Shown here: in pieces, positions 27,590-35,686 of the stretch
How the letters are laid out: each line of letters begins with the position of its first letter
Position numbering within the stretch: position 1 is the stretch's first letter
DNA from: Streptomyces qinzhouensis
GTDB taxonomy: Bacteria > Actinomycetota > Actinomycetes > Streptomycetales > Streptomycetaceae
DNA length: 64,000 bases
Direction of reading: 5' to 3'
NCBI RefSeq assembly: GCF_007856155.1
Contig: NZ_CP042266.1
Coordinates: 4,154,001 to 4,218,000 of the forward strand
The notes under the pieces: model-generated
Told to the model about the DNA's origin: nothing
What the model saw: only the letters and a program-made list of their open reading frames with translations
The model's database searches: none
Position numbers and translations under genes: made by a program

Positions 27590-29214
27590 GACACGCTCGC
27601 CTCCGTTTCGCCGTCGGCCGTGCCGGAGGTACGGTCGACGGCCAGCTCCAGGTCGTCCAGCTCCAGGTCGCCGTCGACCGAGTGCAGCACCGTCCGCGCG
27701 CCCGGCGTGCGTTGTACGGTGAGCCGGATGCCGAGTTCGACGTCCTCGCTGCTCGCTGCGGAGAGATCGAAGCCCGCTGTTCCCTCCCTCTCCGCGTCAC
27801 TGGTGACGCGCCTCCTGAGCTGTGCGTTCCCGAGCGCCGTGGCCAGCAGCTCCAGGAGCAGGCCGAGCGCCGCCGACGTCAGCCGGATCTCGGCGAACCG
27901 GCCCGACGCGCTGCGCAGTTCGTCCGCCGCCGCAGCCCTGGCCGCCGCCCTTTCATGGGCGGCCTCCCGCAGCCGCTGTTTCTGTGCGGAGTGGTCCTCC
28001 ACCGAGGAGGCCCCGCCACGCTGGGCGCGGCTGCCCCTTTCGCGCAGGGCCACCGGCACCTCGACCACCGGACCGGTCCACCAGCTCGTGTAGGCGGGCA
28101 CCACCTCGTCGGTGGCCGGGGGTATCCCCAGGTGACGGGCGCCGTACAGACCGAAGGCCGCGACGGCGATATCGTGCGCGTCCTGCGGCGCCGCCTCGTT
28201 GAACCAGCGGGCCAGCCGCAGCAGATCCTTGCGCCGGGACATCTCCCCGGTGGCCGACCGCAGCATCCGCTTGGCGTTGGCGAGCAGTGACTGCAGCGCG
28301 CGCAGGGTGGCGTCCCGCAGTTGATCGACCTGGCTGCCCTGGCCGTCGGTGTCGGTGAACCAGCCGCGCAGGCCCTCCCAGTCCGCGAACTCGCGTCCCC
28401 GGCTGCGCTGGACCCGGAGCTCCATGCGGTTGTCGCCCTGCGGAGACAGTCCGGCCAGGCCCTGGGCATGGGTGTCCAGTCGGTCGAGCAGGTCCGGTAT
28501 ATGTGGCCACAGGGTGTCCAGCGCCCCCGAGATACGGGGCGCGCGGAACGCCACGTCCTCCGTGATCGCCTCGACGTAGTCCAGGAGCAACTGTTTGAAG
28601 CCCTGGTACTCGGCGCTGTCCAGGTCGTAGCGGGAAAGCACCTGGCCGAGGTAGGCGTAGAAGTCACGTATGGACTCGGCGAACTCGGTGAACTGCACGA
28701 ACAGCGTGCTGACCCGCTCCAGCCCGTCCTGCGGCTCGATGCCGCCCGGTACGGTTACGAGGCCGGCCAGCTCCCGCAGCCCGCGCTCGACCAGTGACAG
28801 CAGTTCGTTGCTCACCTCGCGGGCGGCATCGGCCTCGGCCAGGACCCCGTCGGCGTCCCGCTGGATGCGTTCGCCCAGTTTCGACAGCTGGTAGCGCGAG
28901 CGGGAACGCTGGTATTCGGTGATGCTGGCCGCCTTCACCGTGTGACTGCTGCGCAGCAGGTTTCCCCACTGCACCAGCTGCTCCAGCCGGACCGTGAGGG
29001 TGTCGGCGTCGAGTCCCGCAGTGGAACCAAGGCTCTCGCGCAGTCTTCCCATGATGTCCGTGACAGCGAGATCCGCCAGCAGTGTCCCGCAGAAGACCCG
29101 CATGATCGCGACATGCTCCAGCCGCTCAGGCGCGCTGAGATAGCTGTACGCGTCCAGCCTCCGGCGCACCTCCTCGTCGGCGTCCTTCGCTGCGCCGGAT
29201 GCGGCTGCCCCCAT
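27586..29214 (-). CDS. jetA: Wadjet type II JetA (DUF2397, kleisin-like subunit)
   Basis: A 542-residue protein of the DUF2397/TIGR02677 family, the kleisin-like (MukF/MksF) subunit that closes the SMC ring and recruits the nuclease. The N-terminal winged-helix part starts at 'LDAYSYLSAPERLEHVAIMRVF', then helices with 'TVRLEQLVQWGNLLRSSH', and a long middle helix bundle. The C-terminal part is a beta-rich domain after 'RLRESASERAAAR'-like basic coil. ATG 29214 is used; the frame upstream has no family homology. It is the promoter-proximal gene of the four. Confidence 0.92.
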   Translation of the reverse strand: MGAAASGAAKDADEEVRRRLDAYSYLSAPERLEHVAIMRVFCGTLLADLAVTDIMGRLRESLGSTAGLDADTLTVRLEQLVQWGNLLRSSHTVKAASITEYQRSRSRYQLSKLGERIQRDADGVLAEADAAREVSNELLSLVERGLRELAGLVTVPGGIEPQDGLERVSTLFVQFTEFAESIRDFYAYLGQVLSRYDLDSAEYQGFKQLLLDYVEAITEDVAFRAPRISGALDTLWPHIPDLLDRLDTHAQGLAGLSPQGDNRMELRVQRSRGREFADWEGLRGWFTDTDGQGSQVDQLRDATLRALQSLLANAKRMLRSATGEMSRRKDLLRLARWFNEAAPQDAHDIAVAAFGLYGARHLGIPPATDEVVPAYTSWWTGPVVEVPVALRERGSRAQRGGASSVEDHSAQKQRLREAAHERAAARAAAADELRSASGRFAEIRLTSAALGLLLELLATALGNAQLRRRVTSDAEREGTAGFDLSAASSEDVELGIRLTVQRTPGARTVLHSVDGDLELDDLELAVDRTSGTADGETEASVS

Positions 29215-29951
29215 GCCCTTGAGGCTACGCGGCGCATCCGGTCGCCGCCGGTGTGTGGCCGAAAGATGCCGCGGCCATCGCAAGATCGGGCCTCCATCGC
29301 ATCGAGTACCGCCAGAACAACAAGCATGGTGGCTTGGTGGGCCTGGGCACGGCGATCGCCACCGTGTGCGCGGCTCTCCCCCATGCCCTGACCGAAATCG
29401 AAGCAGCTGACGGCCGGCGTCTCGTCTCTCTGACATCGATCGACCCCACCCGGCAGAAGCGCCTCCAGATCACGGCCCCGGCCACCACCGCACCGAAGCA
29501 CTGGCCCGGGCGCGACTCGGCAGACGAGTCCTGATACCTCGATTCGCGAAGGACCCCCGGCTGGTCACTCAGCAGGTGATACCGCGGAGCGGCCTCGCGC
29601 CGCCCACTCCACTTCGTCTCATCAGGGCTCACTGCGGTTCCCGCGTGCGACCGCGGAATCCATGTGACGCTTTTGGCTCTGCCATGCAGGTCTGTCGCCG
29701 AACGGGCAGCCGGCGCGCTCAGGCGTCCAGAACCAGGAGTCCAGCCCCGCAGGAGCGGACCGGTGAGCGGCCGGACAACCGGCGGATCACCGTACTGAGG
29801 GCATCGTCTTCACAAGCGGTTGAGCAGCTGGGTCGGTGCTCGTGACGGTTCCACCACGGACAGCCCCACGCGCGTGCAAAAATCCCATCCGGTCGACCAT
29901 CACAGCGGACAGGCTGCGGTCCGTCTGCCGTACCTGGGAGGGAGCCCCAGC
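29215..29951. other. Intergenic region between Wadjet and the exonuclease/TerD pair
   Basis: About 740 bases between divergent operons. A plus-strand frame of 93 codons (29253-29534, containing 'RIEYRQNNKHGGLVGLGTAIATV') has some protein-like features but no clear start site or family; it could be a fragment of a lost gene. The remainder has no convincing coding bias. Promoters for jetA (left) and for the exonuclease gene (right) must lie here. No tRNA, att-like repeat or transposon end was recognised. Confidence 0.4.
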
Positions 29952-30632
29952 ATGCCCGTGCTGTCGTCGGATCCGAAGTGGCCCACCCTGCCCGACTACT
30001 TTCACGACTGGGCGCTGGTGGACGTGGAGACTTCCGGGCTGAGGCCCGGCCTGGACCGTGTCCTGTCTCTCGCGGTGATCACACTGGACGGACACGGTCG
30101 GCAGACAGGAGAGTTCTCCACCCTTCTCAACCCAGGGTGTGACCCCGGGCCGGTGCATATTCATGGTCTCACCCCCGCCCGTCTTGCGGGCGCACCCACC
30201 TTCGAGGAGATAGCGCCGCAGGTGGGCGCGCTCCTCACCAGCCGTGTCCTGGTCGCCCATAACGCGCAATTCGACTATGACTTCCTGGCGCACGAGTTCG
30301 CCCGGGTCCGCTCCTGGGTCCCGGTCAGCAGACGCCTGTGCACGCTGGCCCTCAACCGCCTGGTGGCGCCTGCATCCCCCGACCTCCGGCTGGGCAGTCT
30401 CGCCGCGCACTACGGCGTGCGCCAGGTGCGGGCCCACGACGCGCAGGATGATGTACGAGTGCTCTCCGGTGTCCTGCGTGGCTCGCTGGGCGCCGCTGAG
30501 CAACTGGGTCTGCCCTTGCCGCTGCTGGCCTGTCCGCCGCGCCAGGACTACCAGCCGTACGTCCCCAAGACTCCCTGCGCTTATCGCAATCCGGGCCGCC
30601 TGGAGGCCGCGGGCCGCTGGTGCAGGGCATGA
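29952..30632 (+). CDS. DEDDh 3'-5' exonuclease (DnaQ-like)
   Basis: A 226-residue nuclease of the DnaQ/epsilon family. Exo I is 'WALVDVETSGL' (DxE), Exo II lies in 'LVAHNAQFDYDFLAHEF' and Exo III is 'RAHDAQDDVRVL' (H-x4-D), so all five DEDDh residues are present. After the nuclease domain, about 40 residues form a Pro/Tyr/Cys-rich tail with 'PPRQDYQPYVPKTPCAYRNPGRLEAAGRW', possibly a linker to the next protein. Stop TGA overlaps the start of the BRCT-TerD gene (ATGA), so the two are made together. Proofreading alone is an unlikely role given this partner. Confidence 0.88.
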   Translation: MPVLSSDPKWPTLPDYFHDWALVDVETSGLRPGLDRVLSLAVITLDGHGRQTGEFSTLLNPGCDPGPVHIHGLTPARLAGAPTFEEIAPQVGALLTSRVLVAHNAQFDYDFLAHEFARVRSWVPVSRRLCTLALNRLVAPASPDLRLGSLAAHYGVRQVRAHDAQDDVRVLSGVLRGSLGAAEQLGLPLPLLACPPRQDYQPYVPKTPCAYRNPGRLEAAGRWCRA

Positions 30633-31786
30633 AGGTTGCCATCACCGGGGACACCCAAGTCTCCCGCGAGGAACTGGTCGCTCGCTCGGTGGCGGCCGGG
30701 CTGAACTCGATGACGTCGGTCAGCGGCTTGACCAGCGTCGTCGTCACCAACGATCCCGGCGCCTCATCCGGCAAGCTGCGTCGCGCGGTGGCCGAGGGCG
30801 TCCCTCTCGTAGACGAACCGACCTACCTTCGACTGCTGGAGAATGTGCAGCCCGGCCAGGGCAAAGGCACCGCCCGCGCCGGCACCGCCGGGCAACGCCG
30901 TACGGCTGAGACACGCGAGAACGTGACGAACATCCCCGCACAGCGCGGCACGGCACCGACCGCATCCACTGTTGGCGCGGGCCGGTCGCTGGCCGGGCGC
31001 CGGGTCCTGGTTCTGGGCGGCACTCACGAGGAGTCCGCGGAGGCACGCGCTCGCGTCGTCGATCTCGGTGCCTCCGCAGCAGTCAACCTCTCGGCGAGCG
31101 TGACCGACATCGTGCTGCTGCCCGGTGGTGAATCGGACAGGCGCATGAGCCGCATCGCCTCCCTCGGTCTGCCCGTGCACGACGGTGACCGGCTCTTCAC
31201 CGCGGGTCCTGCGTCGACGCTTGTGCCAAGGCAGGGCGCGGTCGGGAATCAGTCGGACACAGCAGAGGTACTGGTCCGAGGCGCCGTCCTCGACCTGCCC
31301 GACGCCAACGCGGCCTGGACGGTCACTGCCACCTGGGCTCAGCAGACCTCCTGCGACGTGGATCTCGTTGCTTTCGCACTGGGAGGGAATGAGCAGGTGG
31401 CAGGAGATGAGGACTTCATCTTCTACAACGCACCTGAACACCCGGACGGCACCGTACGGTTCGCCACGGAAGGCCCGACGGAGCAGGCCATCACCGCCGA
31501 CCTGGAACGATTGCCTTTTGAGGCGAGCCGGGTCGTCATCGCCGCTGCCATCGACGGCGCCGCCACGTTCTCCGACGTCGGCGCCATTGAGATCACCGCC
31601 ACCTGCGGCATCGGCGCATCCCCGACCGCCCGAACCACCCTCGACGCTGCCACCACCGAGCGCACGATGATCCTCGCCGAGATCTACCGCCGAGGCACCG
31701 GCTGGCGACTGCGCGCCGTGGGCCAGGGCTACGACCACGGCCTGGCCGACCTGGCCCGCGGCTACGGCGTCGACGTCGCCGAATAG
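30629..31786 (+). CDS. BRCT-BRCT-TerD fusion protein
   Basis: A 385-residue protein with three parts. Residues 1-70 form a BRCT domain (MKVAITGDTQVSREELVARSVAAG...VVTNDPGASSGKLRRAVAEGVPLVDEPTYLRLL), the kind found in NAD-dependent ligases. After a linker, residues about 122-190 form a second, weaker BRCT-like domain (GRRVLVLGGTHEESAEARARVVDLG). Residues about 215-385 are a TerD domain with 'CDVDLVAFAL', 'DEDFIFYN' and 'TMILAEIYRRGTGWRLRAVGQGY'. BRCT modules bind DNA ends or phosphoproteins; TerD binds calcium. The start at 30629 has a 4-base overlap with the exonuclease. Domain calls are by eye. Confidence 0.85.
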   Translation: MKVAITGDTQVSREELVARSVAAGLNSMTSVSGLTSVVVTNDPGASSGKLRRAVAEGVPLVDEPTYLRLLENVQPGQGKGTARAGTAGQRRTAETRENVTNIPAQRGTAPTASTVGAGRSLAGRRVLVLGGTHEESAEARARVVDLGASAAVNLSASVTDIVLLPGGESDRRMSRIASLGLPVHDGDRLFTAGPASTLVPRQGAVGNQSDTAEVLVRGAVLDLPDANAAWTVTATWAQQTSCDVDLVAFALGGNEQVAGDEDFIFYNAPEHPDGTVRFATEGPTEQAITADLERLPFEASRVVIAAAIDGAATFSDVGAIEITATCGIGASPTARTTLDAATTERTMILAEIYRRGTGWRLRAVGQGYDHGLADLARGYGVDVAE

Positions 31787-31991
31787 CCCAGCGGGTCTAC
31801 CACATCTACGGCTGATGCACTGCGGGTGCTTGCGCCCTGAGTCGAGCCTCGATGCAGCCCCTCAACCCATCACTCTCACAGCCGACTGCTTGAAGCAGTA
31901 GTGACAGTAGTTGCAACTCACTCGCGCTCGTGGTGGTGGTGCGGGCGTTGGCGGTCCTGTTCGATCTCAGCGGCAACCGCTTCGGCACAGT

Positions 31992-32216
31992 TCACGGCAG
32001 TGCGGAGCGGGGAGAGGACGTCGCGGCGGCCTGGGCGATCAGTTCGTAGTGGTCCGGGGCGTTGCCTCGGGGAGACCAGGTGCCGCGGTGGCTGTGCTCG
32101 TCAGCGACCATCCGGCAGAAGCGCACGACCGCGTTCACAGGGGCGCGGAACTCGTCCTGGTAGCCCTGCTCGACTTCCGGGCGGAGAGGTCGTTCATCGG
32201 CGGGCGGTGTGGTCAT
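31992..32216 (-). CDS. Small hypothetical protein, module A
   Basis: A 74-residue polar protein. The start overlaps the preceding gene's stop by four bases (ATGA), which supports it as the third gene of the HATPase operon. It has no recognisable domain; the middle reads 'FRAPVNAVVRFCRMVADE'. It is not obviously related to the corresponding 118-aa protein in module B. Confidence 0.45.
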   Translation of the reverse strand: MTTPPADERPLRPEVEQGYQDEFRAPVNAVVRFCRMVADEHSHRGTWSPRGNAPDHYELIAQAAATSSPRSALP

Positions 32217-32458
32217 GGTGCCTGCCCGGGGAGTGGGGACAGCAGATAGCGGGTGCCGTCGTCGTGGACGGTGCGGCTGTACAGCTCGCCCCTCGCCAGG
32301 AGGAGTAAGGCGTGTTCGGTTCGGTCGGTGAGCCAGTGGCGGACCGTGACGGCGGTCTCATATGAAGTGGGCCTACTGCGAGGCGTGGGGTTGCCGCGGG
32401 GTACGAGGCCAGTCAGAAGGTTTGGTCCGTGTCGGGGGCGTAAGCGATCGCCTGACAC
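32213..32458 (-). CDS. Small hypothetical protein, paralogue of the 41454 product
   Basis: The C-terminal 50 residues (DRTEHALLLLARGELYSRTVHDDGTRYLL) resemble the end of the 106-aa protein at 41454-41774 (LALLATGHTYRVTLHDDQTTYVI). The N-terminal part does not align, and the first usable start in frame is the GTG at 32458. A second frame here reads MGFWCQAIAYAP, similar to the beginning of a module B small protein, so a frameshift or fusion is possible. Function unknown. Confidence 0.4.
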   Translation of the reverse strand: MSGDRLRPRHGPNLLTGLVPRGNPTPRSRPTSYETAVTVRHWLTDRTEHALLLLARGELYSRTVHDDGTRYLLSPLPGQAP

Positions 32459-32501
32459 CAGAAGCCCATACGGAGCTCCAGTTGAACTACCCGGGGCGCG
32501 A

Positions 32502-32900
32502 TTAGCATGTCTCCGCCCCTGCGGGCTTGGCGCGGAGTTCGGCCGTGATGGCGTGGCCGCGGTGGTCGCCGCTGATGCGGATCTCGGTCGCGTAGGCGCT
32601 GACCAGGGCCAGGCCCCGGCCTCCGAGCGCGTCATCGTCCGGGTGCGTGATCCGGGGGCGGTTGCTGGTCCCGCCGGAGTCGGTGACCGTGATGGTCGCG
32701 GCGGTCTCCGTATAGGTGACGGCCAGGTGGAACCCGCCCCGGCCGCCGCCGCTGTGGGCGATGGCGTTGGTGCCGAGCTCGGTCACGACGAGCAGTGCGT
32801 CGTCCGCGCACGGATGGGGGCCGAGGATAGTCCGGGTCCAGTGGCGGGCGCGGCTGACCTCTTGGGGCAGACCGGCGAAGGGGCGTCGATAGGTCGGCAC
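32502..32900 (-). CDS. ATP-binding protein of the anti-sigma/histidine-kinase-like ATPase type
   Basis: A 132-residue HATPase_c protein like RsbW/SpoIIAB. The N box is 'VVTELGTNAIAHSGG', the G1 box 'ITVTDSGG' and the G2 area 'DALGGRGLALVSAYA'. Streptomyces has dozens of these, usually without a phospho-acceptor domain, and they are thought to bind or phosphorylate anti-sigma antagonists. It is the first gene of the minus-strand operon of module A and is divergent from the ABM/Xre pair. The 41768 gene is its paralogue in module B. Confidence 0.85.
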   Translation of the reverse strand: MPTYRRPFAGLPQEVSRARHWTRTILGPHPCADDALLVVTELGTNAIAHSGGGRGGFHLAVTYTETAATITVTDSGGTSNRPRITHPDDDALGGRGLALVSAYATEIRISGDHRGHAITAELRAKPAGAETC

Positions 32901-32988
32901 GGTGTGTGTCCTCCATCCCTGATGACCTGCGGGTTCTTACGGCTCTGCGGCCATTCGGCTGACGTGGAAGCTCATAAGCCGTAGAATT

Positions 32989-33005
32989 AGTACTAGCACC
33001 GTACT
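32989..33005. promoter_or_regulatory. AGTACT-type operator 1
   Basis: AGTACT-agcacc-GTACT lies in the divergent promoter region of module A. A cleaner version (AGTACT-agac-AGTACT) is found after the Xre-TPR gene at 34649. Two such sites flanking the regulator suggest binding by that regulator. Confidence 0.5.
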
Positions 33006-33117
33006 CGATGTGTGGATACTAAAAATGCGTGATCGAACTTTTCGTACGGATGGTTGCCGCATAGCGTTCGCCGTAGGGCGGTGCCTGGCCGTTTCGCCGA
33101 GGAGGAAGGAATCCCGG

Positions 33118-33432
33118 ATGTTCGGGCTGATGGTGCGGTTCACGTGCAAGGACGAGGCTGCCGCTGCCGCGTTCGACGAGCTGGTGACGCGGACCGGTGA
33201 GCACATTCGTGCGAACGAACCTGGAACGGTGATCTACGCCGTCCACCGCGTTGACGGCCGGCCGCTGGAGCGGATCTTCTACGAGCTCTACCGCGACACC
33301 GCCGCCTTCGAGGTCCATGAGTCGCAGGGCTACGTACGAGAGTTCCTCGAAGAGCGGGAGCGGTACCTCTCCTCGACCCAGGTGGACCGCCTGGACTTCG
33401 TATCGGGCAAGGGTGTCGACGGTGAGCGCTGA
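33118..33432 (+). CDS. Antibiotic biosynthesis monooxygenase (ABM)-fold protein
   Basis: A 104-residue ferredoxin-like dimeric protein. The pattern 'FGLMVRFTCKDEAAAAAFDELVTRTGEHIRANEPGTV' and 'FYELYRDTAAFEVHESQGYVREFLEE' is standard for the ABM/quinol monooxygenase family, which act on aromatic or haem-like molecules without cofactor. GGAGGAAGGA is just upstream of ATG 33118. The stop overlaps the start of the Xre-TPR regulator, so the small protein may work with it as a ligand-sensing partner, which is inference. Confidence 0.85.
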   Translation: MFGLMVRFTCKDEAAAAAFDELVTRTGEHIRANEPGTVIYAVHRVDGRPLERIFYELYRDTAAFEVHESQGYVREFLEERERYLSSTQVDRLDFVSGKGVDGER

Positions 33433-34648
33433 GTACGAGAAGTCCCTCGGGCGGAAGATCGCCTTCAACCGCAAGCGGCGGGGGCTGTCGCAGAAGGAGT
33501 TCGCCGGGCTCCTCGGCCGGTCGGAAGCCTGGGTCTCCCAGGTCGAACGCGGCGTCCGCCGTATCGACCGGATGACGGTCCTGGAGAAGGTCGCCGAAGT
33601 CCTCGATATGCCTGTTGCCGAACTGGCCGCGGAGGCACCGATCGTGGCGTCCGTCGCCGAGGGCGAGCCTCCGGGAGCGAGCCGACTGCGACTCGTCCTC
33701 AGCTCGGCCCACTCGCTCAAAGCGATTCTCGGACAGTCCGAACCGCCCGATATCCCCACCCTGCGGGCCGATGTGGAGCGGGCCTGGTCCCTGACGCACG
33801 AGGGCAACTACGCGGACCTTGCCGAGCTGCTGGAGGACCTGGTCCCGCGCCTGGAGTCGGCCACCCGCGCGGGCGCCGAAGAGGAGCGGCCGGGGCTGTT
33901 CCGGCTGCTCGCCGCGATGTACCACACATGCAGTGCCGCGCTGGCGAACTCGGGCGAGCCGGAGGCCGCGTGGATCGCCGTGGACCGTGCCGTGGTCGCC
34001 GCCGAGCGCGCGGGGGACCCGCTGCTGATGGCCGCGGGTGAGTTCCGGCTCTCGATCGTCTTTTTGGGGGCGCGTCACTACGAGCAGGCCGCCCGCGTGT
34101 CGGGAAGTGCCGCGGACGCGCTCGCACTGCTGGCCGAGGGCGGCGAACTCGAAGCCGTCGCGATGCGAGGGGCACTCACCCTTCAGCGCGCCGTGGCCGC
34201 CGGCCGGCTGAACCGCGCGGACGACGCCTACGCCTACCTCCGTCTGGCAAAGGAACTGGCCGCACGGGTCGGTGACGGGCGCAACGACTACAACACGGAG
34301 TTCGGACCCACGAATGTGGCGCTCCACGAAGTCGCCGTCGCCGTAGACCTGGGGGACGCCGGGATCGCCCTGCGCGCGGCGGAGGACGTGGATGCCTCCG
34401 AACTGTCGTCGGAGCGGCAGGCCCGTTTCGGGATCGACCTCGCCAAGGCGCACGCCCAGCGTCGTCAGATCGACCGGGCTGTCGACTCCCTGGCCAGGGT
34501 GCGTGGACTGCTCCCCGAGATGTTCCGCGCCAAGCCCGCCGTCAAGCAGCTCGTGGCCGACCTGCTGGCGATGAGTCCCCTGCCGTCCGATCAGCTTCGG
34601 GAGCTCGCACGAGAGTTGGGCGTACAAGAAGTGCGGACTGGTATCTGA
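33422..34648 (+). CDS. Xre-family helix-turn-helix regulator with TPR-like domain
   Basis: A 408-residue regulator. Residues 1-65 are an Xre helix-turn-helix (LGRKIAFNRKRRGLSQKEFAGLLGRSEAWVSQVERG). The remainder consists of helical pairs resembling tetratricopeptide repeats (LLAAMYHTCSAALANSGEPEAAWIAVDRAVVAAERAG; DDAYAYLRLAKELAARVGDG). This is the layout of quorum/peptide-responsive and Streptomyces plasmid-associated regulators. The start GTG 33422 overlaps the ABM gene by 11 bases. Two AGTACT palindromes (32989, 34649) flank the unit and are probable targets. It occupies the place held by GntR in module B. Confidence 0.88.
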   Translation: MSAEYEKSLGRKIAFNRKRRGLSQKEFAGLLGRSEAWVSQVERGVRRIDRMTVLEKVAEVLDMPVAELAAEAPIVASVAEGEPPGASRLRLVLSSAHSLKAILGQSEPPDIPTLRADVERAWSLTHEGNYADLAELLEDLVPRLESATRAGAEEERPGLFRLLAAMYHTCSAALANSGEPEAAWIAVDRAVVAAERAGDPLLMAAGEFRLSIVFLGARHYEQAARVSGSAADALALLAEGGELEAVAMRGALTLQRAVAAGRLNRADDAYAYLRLAKELAARVGDGRNDYNTEFGPTNVALHEVAVAVDLGDAGIALRAAEDVDASELSSERQARFGIDLAKAHAQRRQIDRAVDSLARVRGLLPEMFRAKPAVKQLVADLLAMSPLPSDQLRELARELGVQEVRTGI

Positions 34649-34664
34649 AGTACTAGACAGTACT
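34649..34664. promoter_or_regulatory. AGTACT palindrome, operator 2
   Basis: AGTACT-AGAC-AGTACT begins at the last base of the regulator's stop region, 300 bases before the 114-aa gene. It matches the motif at 32989. A promoter for the downstream gene may lie here, controlled by the Xre-TPR protein. Confidence 0.55.
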
Positions 34665-34963
34665 TCGCGTGCGGATTACCGTGGTGAAGGGCGGTGGATC
34701 CCTTCCCTGTTGGAAGGGGGAGGGCCACGCCGACATGCGAACGCGCCCGTCAGGAAGGCAGACCCGTCCGGCGCGGGAGTGATACGGCCACAGAAACAAA
34801 TGTGGCCTGAGCGGGAGGCAACCCACTCAGGCCGGGTGCGTCTTTGGCATCAACGCTCCCTGAGCGTATCGCGCCCGCCGCCGACAGCGGACGGCCTCCC
34901 ATGTGCACCACTTGGTGATCCTTCGCGCTCCTGTGCGGGCGCCGCATAAGGGAGAACAGCTTC
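34665..34963. other. Leader region of the 114-aa gene
   Basis: No gene. It holds three hairpins: CCCTTCC-5-GGAAGGG (34700-34718), GGCCAC-10-GTGGCC (34786-34807) and GGCCTGAG-14-CTCAGGCC (34804-34833). The last two share bases and could be mutually exclusive, an attenuator-like layout. The ribosome binding site AGGGAG precedes ATG 34964. Confidence 0.4.
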
Positions 34964-35308
34964 ATGCGTTCCATGCGTACCGAGAGCCCGGTGGCGAAAC
35001 TCTTGCTGGCCGAGGCTCCCGCGCCCAAGGTGCGGGACTGGCGGACCGGAGAGATCGCCAGGGACGTCGTCAGCGGTGAGGTGCTCATGTCCGTAGGAGT
35101 CGTGTACATCGAGGACGGGCAGCCATCGCTGGTCAGGGTGGTTGTCCCGGAGAGCGGTGTAGTGGCCGGGCTGATCCCCGGATCGCCGGTCGCGCTTCCC
35201 GGACTCGTCGCCCGGGCCTGGGAAGGCACCTTCAACGGTCGGCAGCATCACGGCATCGTCTTCCGTGCCGCCGCCGTCACCCCGGCCGCCCCAGGCGCCT
35301 CGGTGTGA
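34964..35308 (+). CDS. Conserved AICE-associated 114-aa protein (copy A)
   Basis: A 114-residue beta-rich protein, clearly paralogous to the 43723 product: both contain 'TGEIA.D.VSGE.LM..GVVYIEDG' and 'VVVPESGV..GL', then 'PVALPGLVAR.WE.TFNG.Q.HGI.FRAAAVTP'. In Streptomyces such proteins stand before the TraB/FtsK gene of integrative elements; their role is unknown, perhaps a transfer accessory protein. ATG 34964 has AGGGAG upstream; a second ATG is three codons further. Confidence 0.75.
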   Translation: MRSMRTESPVAKLLLAEAPAPKVRDWRTGEIARDVVSGEVLMSVGVVYIEDGQPSLVRVVVPESGVVAGLIPGSPVALPGLVARAWEGTFNGRQHHGIVFRAAAVTPAAPGASV

Positions 35309-35686
35309 TGGCCGACGGGATGGCTCCTTCCGCCTTCGATTCCTGCATCGCTGGAGCCGGGTGCCCCCGGGCGCCGTATCCGAGCCTGCACCGGGTACTG
35401 CTCGGCCATGGACGCCTGCGGCCCCGCCGTCCCCTTGCTCCGGCATTCAAGACCATCATCCGCGTGGAATCGAATCGCCCCCCGGGTCTTCCTCCGGGGA
35501 AGTGACGGATTCTTCCGTGTCCAGGCGGCCTTTCGGGCCTCGTATCGCCTCCCCAGTGTCGGGGCCATGGTCGCGGGCACAGACGATCCGGCTCATCTGG
35601 GTGAACTCCTCGACGCCCTGGCCGCCGAGCCCGATGAGCGGACGATCCACGAGTACCGCGCCGTCCTTCGGGAGCGGTTGAGTCGG
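35309..35686. other. Decayed sequence after copy A protein
   Basis: No intact gene. Bases 35309-35460 weakly resemble the beginning of the TraB/FtsK pseudogene of module B (MDACG...PPSP compared with MEACGLTVPPSRL). A plus frame at 35567-35700 (DPAHLGELLDALAAEPDERTIHEYRAVLRERL) looks protein-like but has no proper end before it runs antisense to the next gene. I see a graveyard of element genes rather than a functional unit. Confidence 0.35.

Larger units (their letters stand above)
31888..35460. mobile_element. AICE-type remnant, module A
   Basis: A block with the order: short minus-strand operon (HATPase protein and two small proteins), divergent plus-strand ABM protein and Xre-TPR regulator, then a 114-aa protein and a decayed piece resembling a tra gene. 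The same order with paralogous genes recurs at 41.1-44.6 kb. Both blocks share an end sequence (cttgaaRcagtag...TTG.AACTCAC, at 31888-31921 and 41080-41107). Integrase, excisionase, replication and intact transfer genes are missing. Boundaries are approximate. Confidence 0.45.

Noticed and set aside
26268..27800. Extension of JetC to 1923 residues
   Set aside because: The additional part overlaps jetB in another frame and is Arg/Gly/Pro-rich; ATG 26267 overlaps the jetB stop.
29253..29534. 93-codon plus-strand frame
   Set aside because: No ribosome binding site and no recognisable family; listed only as a possible remnant in the intergenic entry.
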